This document shows, one piece after another, positions 43,904 through 52,881 of a stretch of 64,000 bases of DNA (positions are counted from its first letter, which is position 1; each line of letters opens with the position of its first letter). The DNA lies in contig JBEKVB010000011.1 in assembly GCA_049514435.1 (NCBI GenBank), forward strand, positions 1 to 64,000, in the 5' to 3' direction. The DNA comes from UBA4810 sp002479215. GTDB taxonomy: Bacteria; Desulfobacterota; Syntrophia; Syntrophales; Smithellaceae. Position numbers and translations under genes: made by a program. The notes beneath the pieces are model-generated. The model did no database searches, was not told the origin of the DNA, and was given only the letters and a program-made list of their open reading frames with translations.

Positions 43904-44464
43904 ATGAAGTGTTTTTTTGATTTTTCGATGGCTTTAATTTTGATGGTCATAATGGCTTTACCTGTTGCTGTCATAGCAATCGCGATAAAACTTACTTCGC
44001 CGGGACCTTCTATTCACTGGTCGGACCGAGTGGGTAAAAACAATCAAATATTTTCCATGCCTAAATTTCGCACAATGAGCATAGATACCCCGGCAGTAGC
44101 AACGCATCTTATACAAAATGTTGAGAATTATTTAACGCCGGTTGGGTCATTCTTGCGCAGGACTAGTCTTGATGAATTGCCTCAACTTTGGAGCATACTC
44201 AGAGGTGATATGAGCTTTGTAGGGCCACGTCCGGCTCTTTTCAATCAAGATGATTTGATAAAATTAAGAATGGAAAAAGAAATTTCCAAACTTCTACCGG
44301 GTATTACCGGATGGGCACAAATCAACGGTAGAGATGATATTCCAATCCCCATTAAAGTGTTGTATGATGAACATTATCTAAAAAATCAATCTTTCTTCTT
44401 CGACCTGAAAATTTTATGGAAAACCTTTTTCCAAGTGATTAAAAAGGAAGGCGTTGCTCATTAA
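43904..44464 (+). CDS. Initiating sugar-phosphate transferase, PglC type
   Basis: A single reentrant N-terminal helix (FFDFSMALILMVIMALPVAVIAIAI) and a small cytosolic domain: KFRTMSID, LRRTSLDELPQLWSILRGDMSFVGPRPAL with the catalytic acidic pair region, and LPGITGWAQINGR. This is the minimal monotopic phosphoglycosyl transferase that moves a sugar-1-phosphate onto undecaprenyl phosphate and starts glycan assembly. The 186-residue size matches PglC. It is followed directly by a UDP-sugar 4,6-dehydratase gene, as in pgl and many O-antigen loci, suggesting a bacillosamine- or QuiNAc-like first sugar (inference). Confidence 0.9.
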   Translation: MKCFFDFSMALILMVIMALPVAVIAIAIKLTSPGPSIHWSDRVGKNNQIFSMPKFRTMSIDTPAVATHLIQNVENYLTPVGSFLRRTSLDELPQLWSILRGDMSFVGPRPALFNQDDLIKLRMEKEISKLLPGITGWAQINGRDDIPIPIKVLYDEHYLKNQSFFFDLKILWKTFFQVIKKEGVAH

Positions 44465-44465
44465 T

Positions 44466-46370
44466 ATGAAATTGCATCCACAACTAAAGAACCCCAATTT
44501 TTACATAATGATTTTGAGCGACGCCTTAATCTTCGTGTTTGCTATAGTGTTGGCTTATCTATTTCGCTTTGAGCTTTCTTTTGGTTATGCATACATTAAG
44601 CAAATTCAAAACCTGATCATCTGGATTGTTCCCCTGAAGTTAATTATATTTTTTTCCTTCGGGCTCTACCGCGGCATGTGGCGTTATACCAGCATCAGCG
44701 ATTTCTGGCTTTTAACCAAGGCTTGTCTTTTATCCACTTTATTAATCCTGGCCATAATTTTGTATGTCAGCCGCTTTGAAGGCTATTCCCGCGTTATTTT
44801 TATCGCTGATGGTTTCTTTACGTTTTTGCTTACCGGTGGAGTGCGTATAATTATTCGTTCCTACTATGCCGCTTACGTCAGTCCTAAAATCATCCAAAGT
44901 CCGCTTTCCAAAATGATCTTAAAGAAGGTGTTGATTATCGGAGCGGGCGCTGCCGGTGAAAAAATATTGCGGGAAATTTTTGAAAACTACCAATTACATT
45001 ACAAAGTTGTCGGATTCATCGATGACGATCCCAAAAAACAAGGAAGATCAATTCATGGCATACGCGTTCTCGGCAATGTTGAAAAAATCGTAAAGATTCT
45101 CGAAAAAAAAGATGTTCAGGAAATACTTATCGCCATTCCTTCCGCCAGCGGCGATCAAATTAGGAATATTGTCGAAGCTTGCAGGAATTGCAATGTTTCC
45201 TATAAAATATTGCCGGGAATTGGCGAGCTCATTGACGGCAGGGTCAGTATCAAGGTGCTCAGAGATATTAATTACGAAGACCTTTTGGGGCGGCCTCTGG
45301 TGCACTTGAATATTAAAGATATTCGTAATTACCTTGATGATAAAACGGTTTTAATTACCGGCTGTGGCGGATCGATTGGCTCGGAACTATGCCGGCAGGT
45401 GATAAAATTCCAACCCCATTCCATTATCTTGCTTGATGCCAGTGAAATAAATCTGTTTAATATTCAAATGGAAATACAAAATGAAAAATACTACCGCAAA
45501 TCTGAAGCGGTGCTCGGGCATGTTCAAGACAAAAAATTAATGGAAGACGTTTTTAAAAAATTCAAGCCTCAGGTTGTTTTCCACGCTGCTGCTTATAAAC
45601 ATGTGCCCATGATGGAGAAAAATCCCTGGGAAGCGGTCTTCAATAATATCATTGGTAGCCGCGTTGCTATGGAAACATCAATCAAACATCACGTAGAAAG
45701 ATTTGTACTGGTTTCAACGGATAAGGCTGTGCGTCCTACAAATGTAATGGGCGCCAGTAAGCGGGTTGCGGAACTGATTATGCAATCTTTGCAGGGAAAC
45801 GGAACACGTTTCATGGCTGTTCGATTCGGCAATGTCGTGGGTTCATCCGGTTCCGTAATTCCTGTGTTCCGGCGGCAAATCGAACAAGGAGGTCCCGTGA
45901 CCGTTACGCATCCGGATGTCAATCGCTACTTTATGACTATTCACGAGGCGTCGCAGATGATCCTGCAGGCGGGAACCATGGGCGAAGGAGGAGAAGTCTT
46001 CATTCTAAGAATGGGGACACCGGTTAAGATAGCTGATATGGCACGCGACCTAATCCGTCTTTCAGGGAAAGAACCGGATATGGATATTAAAATTGTCTTT
46101 ACCGGTTTACGGGATGGGGAAAAATTGTATGAAGAACTCATCACTGTTGAAGAAGACATTTTGCCGACCGGCCATGAAAAAGTTATGGTGCTTCGGTCCA
46201 ATAGGCCTTTCAACGGCGCAAAAGATTTACAAGAATCAAGGGATATACTGGGAAATAAAATTGCTGAACTGATGAAAGACGCTCTCCGCCATGATTCCCG
46301 TGCTATTAAGAAAATACTCAAAGAAATAGTTCCCGAATACACACCGCAGGAAAATGAAGCTGTCCTTTAA
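44466..46370 (+). CDS. Nucleoside-diphosphate-sugar 4,6-dehydratase, membrane type (CapD/PglF/WbpM)
   Basis: Four N-terminal helices (residues 10-130) are followed by a Rossmann domain with VLIIGAGAAGEKILREI and a C-terminal SDR domain. The SDR part has VLITGCGGSIGSELCRQV (NAD site), DKKLMEDVFKKFKPQVVFHAAA, and LVSTDKAVRPTNVMGASKRVAE, where methionine replaces the usual SDR tyrosine, as is normal in PglF/WbpM. It likely converts UDP-GlcNAc to the 4-keto-6-deoxy sugar. About 634 residues, usual length. The ATG at 44466 is chosen; it lies just after the stop of the PglC-type gene. No aminotransferase or acetyltransferase of a bacillosamine pathway is adjacent. Confidence 0.92.
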   Translation: MKLHPQLKNPNFYIMILSDALIFVFAIVLAYLFRFELSFGYAYIKQIQNLIIWIVPLKLIIFFSFGLYRGMWRYTSISDFWLLTKACLLSTLLILAIILYVSRFEGYSRVIFIADGFFTFLLTGGVRIIIRSYYAAYVSPKIIQSPLSKMILKKVLIIGAGAAGEKILREIFENYQLHYKVVGFIDDDPKKQGRSIHGIRVLGNVEKIVKILEKKDVQEILIAIPSASGDQIRNIVEACRNCNVSYKILPGIGELIDGRVSIKVLRDINYEDLLGRPLVHLNIKDIRNYLDDKTVLITGCGGSIGSELCRQVIKFQPHSIILLDASEINLFNIQMEIQNEKYYRKSEAVLGHVQDKKLMEDVFKKFKPQVVFHAAAYKHVPMMEKNPWEAVFNNIIGSRVAMETSIKHHVERFVLVSTDKAVRPTNVMGASKRVAELIMQSLQGNGTRFMAVRFGNVVGSSGSVIPVFRRQIEQGGPVTVTHPDVNRYFMTIHEASQMILQAGTMGEGGEVFILRMGTPVKIADMARDLIRLSGKEPDMDIKIVFTGLRDGEKLYEELITVEEDILPTGHEKVMVLRSNRPFNGAKDLQESRDILGNKIAELMKDALRHDSRAIKKILKEIVPEYTPQENEAVL

Positions 46371-46425
46371 GGCTTAAGAAAACAACAAATTTAATGATAT
46401 TATTCCCTCCCCTTGAAACTGTAAA

Positions 46426-47529
46426 ATGTTAATTTGCGCTCAGCATAAAATAAATATTCCCATCAAGAAAATATTAATTATTCAATTAGGCGATATAGGT
46501 GATGTCGTCTGGGCGATTCCGACATTTCAGGCGTTAAAAGACGCGTTTCCCAATGCTGAGCTTTCCGTTTTAACCAGAAATCCCTTTTGTGATTTACTCC
46601 TGGATGACTCATCAGTCGGTAAAGTATTCCAGATCGGCAAAGAAAGTATTTTAAGACAACTGCAATTATTGCTCAGTCTGCGGCGAGAAAGATTCGATTT
46701 GCTCTTTGACCTGCGCGCTGATGATCGCGGGGCTTTTATTTCTTTCTTAAGTGGAGCGAGAATGAGAGCCGCATTATATTATCCGGGATGGACCTGTCGC
46801 AATAGAGCTTTTACCCATCTAGTTGATCCGCCTCCTCAGAAGGAAAGAGTATTCGGAGCGGCTGAACAATCGTTAAAAATTATCAGAGGATTAGGAATAA
46901 AAGAAACAACTACTATTCCCAAAATATTTGTTTCACAAAAAATTAAAGATAAAATCATAGAGTTAATAGACGCGGAAAAAATTGAAATCCAGCGAAGATT
47001 TATAACTATCAACCCTTTTTCACGCTGGGCTTATAAAGAATGGAGCATGGCCAAGTGGAGTGAACTGGCTCAATTTATCTGGCAAAAATATACAATGCCA
47101 ACAATAGTAGTAGGATCGACGGAAGAGAGTAAACGCGCTGAAAGGTTTGTCTCGGCTGTCTGTTCGCCCGTCTTTAATTTTGCCGGAAGAACAACGCTGA
47201 GGGAAATGCCGGCGCTTCTGCAACTGAGCCGGCTGCATATAGGCGTGGACAGCGCCGCTCCGCAAATAGCGGCGGCAGTCGGCACCCCGACTTTGACTAT
47301 TTACGGGCCGTCCGACTGGCGCGATTGGGCGCCGCCAGGAGATAGAAATCACGTTGTTCTGCCGGATATGGATTGTTCGCCCTGTCATCAAAAAGGTTGT
47401 AATGGAAGCGGCCAAAGTGAATGCCTGGAAAAGTTATCTGCGAACAAAGTGCAAGATGCTGTAGAAACAATACTTGATAATAATATGACCACACTAAAAT
47501 ATTATACAGAGGTGATCGAGTGCAAGTGA
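46426..47529 (+). CDS. Glycosyltransferase family 9 (heptosyltransferase type)
   Basis: GT-B enzyme of the WaaC/WaaF/WaaQ family: ILIIQLGDIGDVVWAIPTFQ at the N-terminus, FDLLFDLRADDRGAFISFL, ITINPFSRWAYKEWSMAKW, and HIGVDSAAPQIAAAVGTPTLTIYGP, the family's ADP-heptose-site block. 367 residues. It acts on the cytosolic face and probably adds heptose to the LPS core, but GT9 members also use other sugars. The stop overlaps the wzm start by ten bases. No good ribosome site lies ahead of the ATG. A possible cluster of cysteines near the C-terminus (CSPCHQKGCNGSGQSEC) is common in this family. Confidence 0.88.
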   Translation: MLICAQHKINIPIKKILIIQLGDIGDVVWAIPTFQALKDAFPNAELSVLTRNPFCDLLLDDSSVGKVFQIGKESILRQLQLLLSLRRERFDLLFDLRADDRGAFISFLSGARMRAALYYPGWTCRNRAFTHLVDPPPQKERVFGAAEQSLKIIRGLGIKETTTIPKIFVSQKIKDKIIELIDAEKIEIQRRFITINPFSRWAYKEWSMAKWSELAQFIWQKYTMPTIVVGSTEESKRAERFVSAVCSPVFNFAGRTTLREMPALLQLSRLHIGVDSAAPQIAAAVGTPTLTIYGPSDWRDWAPPGDRNHVVLPDMDCSPCHQKGCNGSGQSECLEKLSANKVQDAVETILDNNMTTLKYYTEVIECK

Positions 47530-48356
47530 ATCCTCATGCAGTGCAACCAACGTCGCCTTTGTCCTTGTTGCGTAGTCTCTGGCGCAACCGCCAACTCATC
47601 GTGCAAATGACCAAGCGCGAAGTAGTCGGTCGCTACAAGGGCTCAGTCTTGGGGATTTTGTGGTCTTTCCTGAATCCCTTGATCATGCTTACCATCTATA
47701 CATTTGTGTTCTCCGTTGTTTTCAAGTCCCGCTGGGGTGGCAATACAGATGAGCCCAAAACTCAGTTCGCCATTGTGTTGTTTGTGGGCATGATCGTTCA
47801 TGGCCTTTTTGCTGAAGTAATCAACCGCGCACCCGTACTGATTACCGCTAACGTGAATTTTGTTAAAAAAGTGGTTTTCCCGCTTGATATTTTGCCTTCA
47901 GTTGCTATCGGTGCAGCCCTGTTCCACAGCCTCGTAAGTCTTGGTATACTCATGGTTGCTTTTGTACTATTTAACGGTTACCTGAATTGGACGGCAATAT
48001 TCATTCCATTTGTGCTATTGCCACTCATTATCCTTACTCTTGGCGTTGCCTGGATGCTGGCATCCCTCGGTGTATTCCTTCGTGATTTAGGGCAAACCAC
48101 AAGCATCATCACTATGATAATGTTGTTTTTCTCCCCCATCTTTTACCCGGTGAAAGCGTTGCCGGTAGCATTGCGTCCGTGGATCATGGCCAACCCGCTC
48201 ACCTTCATTATTGAACAGGCACGAGAAGTACTGATCTGGGGGCATCTGCCCGATTGGGTGGGGCTGGGCATCTATAGTCTTGTGGCTTTGGGTGTGGCCT
48301 GGGCAGGCTATGCCTGGTTCCAGAAGACACGAAAAGGATTTGCCGATGTCCTCTAA
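47520..48356 (+). CDS. wzm: ABC transporter permease for polysaccharide export
   Basis: ABC-2 type inner-membrane permease of 278 residues with six helices. The N-terminal amphipathic part LLRSLWRNRQLIVQMTKREV and RYKGSVLGILWSFLNPLIML are hallmark of Wzm/TagG proteins. The start is GTG 47520 behind GAGGTG; it overlaps the GT9 gene by ten bases. The wzt gene begins inside its end (48346). Together they flip an undecaprenyl-linked complete glycan to the periplasm. From here to about 58.3 kb the codon use looks different from upstream genes and more like gamma/betaproteobacterial O-antigen loci, a possible sign of transfer (impression, not measured). Confidence 0.93.
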   Translation: MQVNPHAVQPTSPLSLLRSLWRNRQLIVQMTKREVVGRYKGSVLGILWSFLNPLIMLTIYTFVFSVVFKSRWGGNTDEPKTQFAIVLFVGMIVHGLFAEVINRAPVLITANVNFVKKVVFPLDILPSVAIGAALFHSLVSLGILMVAFVLFNGYLNWTAIFIPFVLLPLIILTLGVAWMLASLGVFLRDLGQTTSIITMIMLFFSPIFYPVKALPVALRPWIMANPLTFIIEQAREVLIWGHLPDWVGLGIYSLVALGVAWAGYAWFQKTRKGFADVL

Positions 48357-49659
48357 TGATATTGCTATACGTATCAGCAATCTGGGCAAATGTTACCAGA
48401 TTTACGATACCCCTCGTGACCGGCTCAAGCAATTTGTTGCTCCCCGTTTGCAAAGGCTTTTCGGACAGTCTCCCAAACAATATTTCCGCGAGTTCTGGGC
48501 GCTTAAGGATGTCTCTTTTGAAGTAAAGAAAGGCGAGACGGTGGGCATAATCGGACGCAATGGTTCGGGCAAATCTACTATACTGCAATCTATCTGCGGC
48601 ATACTGACTCCAACTATTGGTAAAGTAGAGACTAACGGTCGCATATCAGCTTTGTTGGAACTGGGCTCCGGATTCAACCCGGAGTTCACCGGCCGCGAAA
48701 ACGTATACATGAACGCCGCACTCTTGGGGTTGAGCAGGGATGAGATCGACAATCGCTTTGATGATATAGCTTCCTTTGCCGATATTGGCGAGTTCATTGA
48801 ACAGCCAATAAAGACATATTCGTCAGGGATGTTTGTGAGATTGGCGTTTGCAGTAGCAGTAACGGTTGATCCGGACATATTGATTGTAGATGAAGCGCTG
48901 AGTGTCGGGGATATACGATTTCAATTAAAGTGTCATCGAAAGTTTGAAGAATTTCGCGAAAAGAATAAAACGATCCTTTTTGTTTCACATTCTACAAGCG
49001 ATGTTGTTCGTCTGTGCAACAGAGCTATATGGCTGGACAATGGTATGATTCGCAAGTCAGGAATATCAAAAAATGTAGTGGAAGAATACCATGCGTGGAT
49101 GGTGCATGATACGGGACTGCAGCAAGCGATTGTTGCAATGACTGATGCATTGAAAAATAAGGGGAATGAGTATGATTTAGTTCCTGTGCCGGTCAATGCT
49201 TGTATAACCGGCGAGGGAGGCGCAACCGTTGATGCAGTAGGCTTTTTTACGGAAGATAATAAGAGAATTACATTGCTTGATGGACCAAAAAACGTGAAGA
49301 TTGTTTTTCGCGTAAATGCAAAAGTAATGATTGACAACCCTTATGTCGGTTTCCATATTATTAACATTAAAGGTTTAAGAATAATAGGTTCCAATAATCA
49401 TGTTTTGGGGCAAGAAATGGCTAGAATAGACGCAGGTGATACTGTTTTAGTAAATTTTTCTTTTCTCTTTCCTGAAATAGAAAACGGGACCTATTTCGTT
49501 GCACTTGGCGTTAATGATGGCACAATGCAAACTCATATTCGTCATCAGTATATAGCAGATGCGTATGAGTTTCAGTTTAACAGCATGAGTCTATTGCAGC
49601 GCCAGGCTGTGTTATTTAAGCTAAATCATTGTTCTGTTGATGTGAGTTCTTGTTGTTGA
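48346..49659 (+). CDS. wzt: ABC transporter ATPase with C-terminal glycan-recognition domain
   Basis: The nucleotide-binding domain (residues 1-250) has Walker A GRNGSGKSTILQ, signature YSSGMFVRLAFAVAV and Walker B DILIVDEALSVGD. Residues about 285-430 form an extra beta-rich domain (NVKIVFRVNAKVMIDNPYVG, GDTVLVNFSFLFPEIENGTY), as in Wzt proteins that recognise the modified chain end before export. The ATG at 48346 is used because AAGGA sits eight bases before it and the product starts in the normal place; the gene overlaps wzm by 11 bases. Chain-end recognition fits the many methyltransferases around, which may cap the chain. Confidence 0.93.
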   Translation: MSSNDIAIRISNLGKCYQIYDTPRDRLKQFVAPRLQRLFGQSPKQYFREFWALKDVSFEVKKGETVGIIGRNGSGKSTILQSICGILTPTIGKVETNGRISALLELGSGFNPEFTGRENVYMNAALLGLSRDEIDNRFDDIASFADIGEFIEQPIKTYSSGMFVRLAFAVAVTVDPDILIVDEALSVGDIRFQLKCHRKFEEFREKNKTILFVSHSTSDVVRLCNRAIWLDNGMIRKSGISKNVVEEYHAWMVHDTGLQQAIVAMTDALKNKGNEYDLVPVPVNACITGEGGATVDAVGFFTEDNKRITLLDGPKNVKIVFRVNAKVMIDNPYVGFHIINIKGLRIIGSNNHVLGQEMARIDAGDTVLVNFSFLFPEIENGTYFVALGVNDGTMQTHIRHQYIADAYEFQFNSMSLLQRQAVLFKLNHCSVDVSSCC

Positions 49660-49740
49660 TCAATGTGCGGTTAATAGGCTTCTGGCCACGTCGATTTGAT
49701 AAATTTTGACGGAGTTTTTTTGCAATAATTAAGGAAGTAA

Positions 49741-50472
49741 ATGATACAAGATAAAGATACCGGCTTATTAGACTATAAAAAGCGACCTATTTCTGCAGCT
49801 GGATATGATATGTCGTTTAGTAGAATTCTGGTTTTCTTTCTCTTCCATATTAACTGGTTAAAATATGTGTATCATTGGTGGAAAACTTTATCTATATATA
49901 AGAATTGGTCCGCAATTGACTTATGCTTGCCATGGTATAATTATGGAGGAATAAACTGGGTTAAGAGTTATGTTAAAAAACATATGAAAGTTTTTGAATA
50001 CGGTACAGGAGGGTCAACATTATTTTATGCAGATTCAGTAGCAGAATTGGTTTCAGTAGAACACAATAAAAATTGGTATGATAAAATTGTAAGACGCTTA
50101 GAAAAAAGACATAACGCTAAAGTGTATCTGCAAGAACCAGAATTTATTGATAATCAAGCAAGATTAACAGAATATATTTCAAAAACATTTAGCGAGTATC
50201 AAAATTATAGTTTTGAAAAGTATGTGAGGACGATTGAAAGGTATCCTGATAACTATTTTGATCTGGTTGTAATAGATGGGAGGTGTCGCCCAATGTGCCT
50301 ATCAATATCTCTTAAAAAAGTTAAAAAGGGCGGCTGGATACTATTTGATAATTCGGAAAGATATCATTATCAAAATGCAATTAATAGTTTGAAATGTAGA
50401 AGAAAAAAAGTATTTTTCGGTTTTGGGCCGTTTCTGAAATCATTTTGGAATACAATGATTATAAAACCATAA
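49741..50472 (+). CDS. Putative SAM-dependent methyltransferase
   Basis: 243 residues, AT-rich compared with wzm and wzt. The block MKVFEYGTGGSTLFYADSV followed by LVSVEHNKNWYDKI, then YFDLVVIDGR and KKGGWILFDNSERY, reads as a class I methyltransferase: glycine-rich motif I, an acidic residue after strand 2, and the VIDG motif common in the methyltransferase-24-like group. The N-terminal 70 residues are hydrophobic/aromatic. AAGGAAG lies before the ATG. It starts 81 bases behind wzt and seven bases before the next gene. Specific function unknown. Confidence 0.65.
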   Translation: MIQDKDTGLLDYKKRPISAAGYDMSFSRILVFFLFHINWLKYVYHWWKTLSIYKNWSAIDLCLPWYNYGGINWVKSYVKKHMKVFEYGTGGSTLFYADSVAELVSVEHNKNWYDKIVRRLEKRHNAKVYLQEPEFIDNQARLTEYISKTFSEYQNYSFEKYVRTIERYPDNYFDLVVIDGRCRPMCLSISLKKVKKGGWILFDNSERYHYQNAINSLKCRRKKVFFGFGPFLKSFWNTMIIKP

Positions 50473-50479
50473 GAAAATT

Positions 50480-52654
50480 ATGCGAAGCCAAGCTCAAGAT
50501 TACAATAAATTTTCCAACCGGATTCTTAGAAACTTTGTAAAGAAATGCGATCTATTTGTCGACGTTGGTGCTAGGGACGGCTATTATTCCCTGCTTGCGG
50601 CTAAGGCAAAAAAAGATATCAGAATTATTGCCGTTGAACCGATAGCGGAAAATTTCAAGGTTTTAAACAAAAACGTTATTCACAATAATATCGGTACGGC
50701 ACGCGCAAAGTGCATTAATTCCGCTGTTTCGTCCAGCTCAGGAAAAATTAAGCTTTACAAATCCAAGGCATCAGATAACAGCAGTGTTCTCCCCCCCCCC
50801 AATGCCGCTACATTAGAACAACTAGAAGTACGCTCTGTAAGTTTGGATGATCTCCTAAAAAATGAGCAGTATAAAAGCCTTTTTATCAAGACGGATACAG
50901 AAGGAAATGAAATGGAGGTGCTGAAGGGACTATCGGCAACCTTAAAAAAATGTGACGCTGTCACAATTTTATTGGAAATGAATCCGAAGTTGTTCAAGCT
51001 AGCTGGGACTAGTTGTGAAGAGGTGACAGAATATTTAGCAGCAAAAGGCTTCAGCGTTTACGGTATAGATGATCGGGAAAGCAAATATTATCCTCTCAAT
51101 GTAGCGGATAATTTATACAAATTAGAGACAGAACATCCTTTTTTTAACGCGCTTTGCGTTAAAAAAGAAAAATCCTTATCGGTTGCTTTTTTTTCCCATA
51201 GTGCAATTCTGGCAGGTGCGGAAAGAAGTTTAGCCGATTTAGTGGAGGATTTGTGTAATGACTCCGTACTGTGCTCTGTTCTATTGCCGTCTGACGGACC
51301 ACTAAAAGATGTCCTTCTTGATAAAGGAGCGGCTGTGTATGTGTTACCAGAATACATACACTGGTGGGCAGACGGCAATAGTTCTTTCAACGAAAAGACG
51401 CAAAAACTTCAACTTGCCCAGTCGATGATGGCCACGGTTACTGGAGCCATGCCGATTCTGCAGCGGCTAAGGCCTGACATTATTTATACACAGACGATTG
51501 TCGCGCCTTGGGGCGCGTTGTGCGCTGAAATTCTGTCGATTCCGCACGTGCTTTCAGTCTGTGAATACGGCGAACTCGACCTTCATTTTAAATTTTATTT
51601 TGGTTTCCGAGAGAGTATCAAGGCTTTATATGACAGCAGTAAGGCAGTGTTTAGCATTACGAAATCGGTCAAGAACGTAGTTTTCAAGGGGATAAGTGAT
51701 AAAGATAATAAGATTGAAGTTGTGTACAGAAGCGTCCGGCTAGTGTTGGATAACGATCTTGATATCACACCGCAAAATTATGATTATAAGAATAGATCCG
51801 AGATAAAAATAGCGATTTTTGGAACGATCTATGAAGGGAAAGGACAGGAAGATATCGTGCGGGCCGGCATTGAGCTGATGAAAAGAGGGCTTAAGATAAA
51901 AGTTTATATTATCGGACATTCAGTCCCACATTATTTAGCGTTTATTAAAGACTTCATCAGCGTCAGTGCATATAAAGAAAATTTTATTATCAAAGATTTT
52001 GTTAACGACCCGATTAAACATATGAAGGAAATGGATATTGTCGTTTCGTGTTCCAGAAGCGAGGCTCTTGGAAGAACACTATTTGAAGCAATATTGTTAG
52101 ATAAGCCCATTGTTTATTCTGATTCGGGAGGTCCAAAGGAAATCTTTACCAATAAAAAACACGGTTTGGCCTATAAATGCGCGGATGAGCATAGTCTAGT
52201 TGAAAAGTTATTATTTGTGATGGATCACCCCGACAAAACGAGACAAAGAGTGCAAGCTGCAAAGGAATATGTATTAAAGAATTTTAATCCGGGGAACTAC
52301 TCCGGGAAAATTGAATCTCGCTTAAAACAAATAAAAGGCACAAAAATTGAGACGAGTCACAGCGTGCAGGCATTATTCAGTGTTGATTTCCTGGCCGATG
52401 CACTGCAGGGTGAATTTGAGAGAAGAGATGCCGAGATTGCAGAGCGCGAAAGGCAGATCGCCAGTCTCAACCAAGCGGTGGTCGAACGTGACGGGCAGAT
52501 CACCCAAATCACCTCAAGCAATTCATGGAAGATGACGCTTCCGTTGCGGGAAGCCAGGCGGTGGTCGACGAATCCGATGTCACAAACCAAACGCTATTGG
52601 AGGGAGGCGACAAAACTTGCCAAGTCGTTTTATATGCGCCTATTTCTGATCTAA
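50480..52654 (+). CDS. Fusion of FkbM methyltransferase and family 4 glycosyltransferase
   Basis: 724 residues in three parts. Residues 1-230: FkbM methyltransferase with CDLFVDVGARDGYYSLLAA, IAVEPIAENFKVL and LFIKTDTEGNEMEVLKGL. Residues 235-620: GT-B with FFSHSAILAGAERSLADLVEDL, IAIFGTIYEGKGQEDIVRAG and VSCSRSEALGRTLFEAILLDKPIVYSDSGG (split here: E-x7-E type motif). Residues 630-700: a short coiled coil (EIAERERQIASLNQAV...ERDGQI) ending in SSNSWKMTLPLREARRW. A C10 tract at 50791-50800 encodes PPP in the FkbM half. The likely product adds and methylates a sugar. The 52655-52881 gap behind it holds a frame I cannot identify. Confidence 0.85.
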   Translation: MRSQAQDYNKFSNRILRNFVKKCDLFVDVGARDGYYSLLAAKAKKDIRIIAVEPIAENFKVLNKNVIHNNIGTARAKCINSAVSSSSGKIKLYKSKASDNSSVLPPPNAATLEQLEVRSVSLDDLLKNEQYKSLFIKTDTEGNEMEVLKGLSATLKKCDAVTILLEMNPKLFKLAGTSCEEVTEYLAAKGFSVYGIDDRESKYYPLNVADNLYKLETEHPFFNALCVKKEKSLSVAFFSHSAILAGAERSLADLVEDLCNDSVLCSVLLPSDGPLKDVLLDKGAAVYVLPEYIHWWADGNSSFNEKTQKLQLAQSMMATVTGAMPILQRLRPDIIYTQTIVAPWGALCAEILSIPHVLSVCEYGELDLHFKFYFGFRESIKALYDSSKAVFSITKSVKNVVFKGISDKDNKIEVVYRSVRLVLDNDLDITPQNYDYKNRSEIKIAIFGTIYEGKGQEDIVRAGIELMKRGLKIKVYIIGHSVPHYLAFIKDFISVSAYKENFIIKDFVNDPIKHMKEMDIVVSCSRSEALGRTLFEAILLDKPIVYSDSGGPKEIFTNKKHGLAYKCADEHSLVEKLLFVMDHPDKTRQRVQAAKEYVLKNFNPGNYSGKIESRLKQIKGTKIETSHSVQALFSVDFLADALQGEFERRDAEIAERERQIASLNQAVVERDGQITQITSSNSWKMTLPLREARRWSTNPMSQTKRYWREATKLAKSFYMRLFLI
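50791..50800 (+). repeat. C10 homopolymer within the FkbM-GT4 fusion gene
   Basis: Ten consecutive C in frame as CTC-CCC-CCC-CCC-AAT (LPPPN). Tracts of this length in surface-glycan genes are classic slipped-strand phase-variation sites. A change by one base would stop translation in the FkbM half and so switch both domains off. Confidence 0.9.
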
Positions 52655-52881
52655 CAAAGAAAAAAAGGTGTACGGGTTTTATTTGGCAAATCACACACAG
52701 GGGTAAGTGGTTCTCGGTGAAAAAGGAATCGTATACCCCGGCAAAGCCAGCGATATATGACTTTTTCCATTCGTTTAATGGAGCGATTATGATCCATGGA
52801 ATTAAAGAGAGATAAATCAGTACCGAAAGAAACTGCAAATTGGTTGGGAGCGATGGTTAGTTGTGTAAAGGTCTCGCTACC

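Noticed and set aside
52655..52881. Open frame after the FkbM-GT4 gene (reading through to about 52815)
   Set aside because: It overlaps the end of the fusion gene in another frame, has no ribosome site and no recognisable domain; I treat it as spacer or unidentified remnant.
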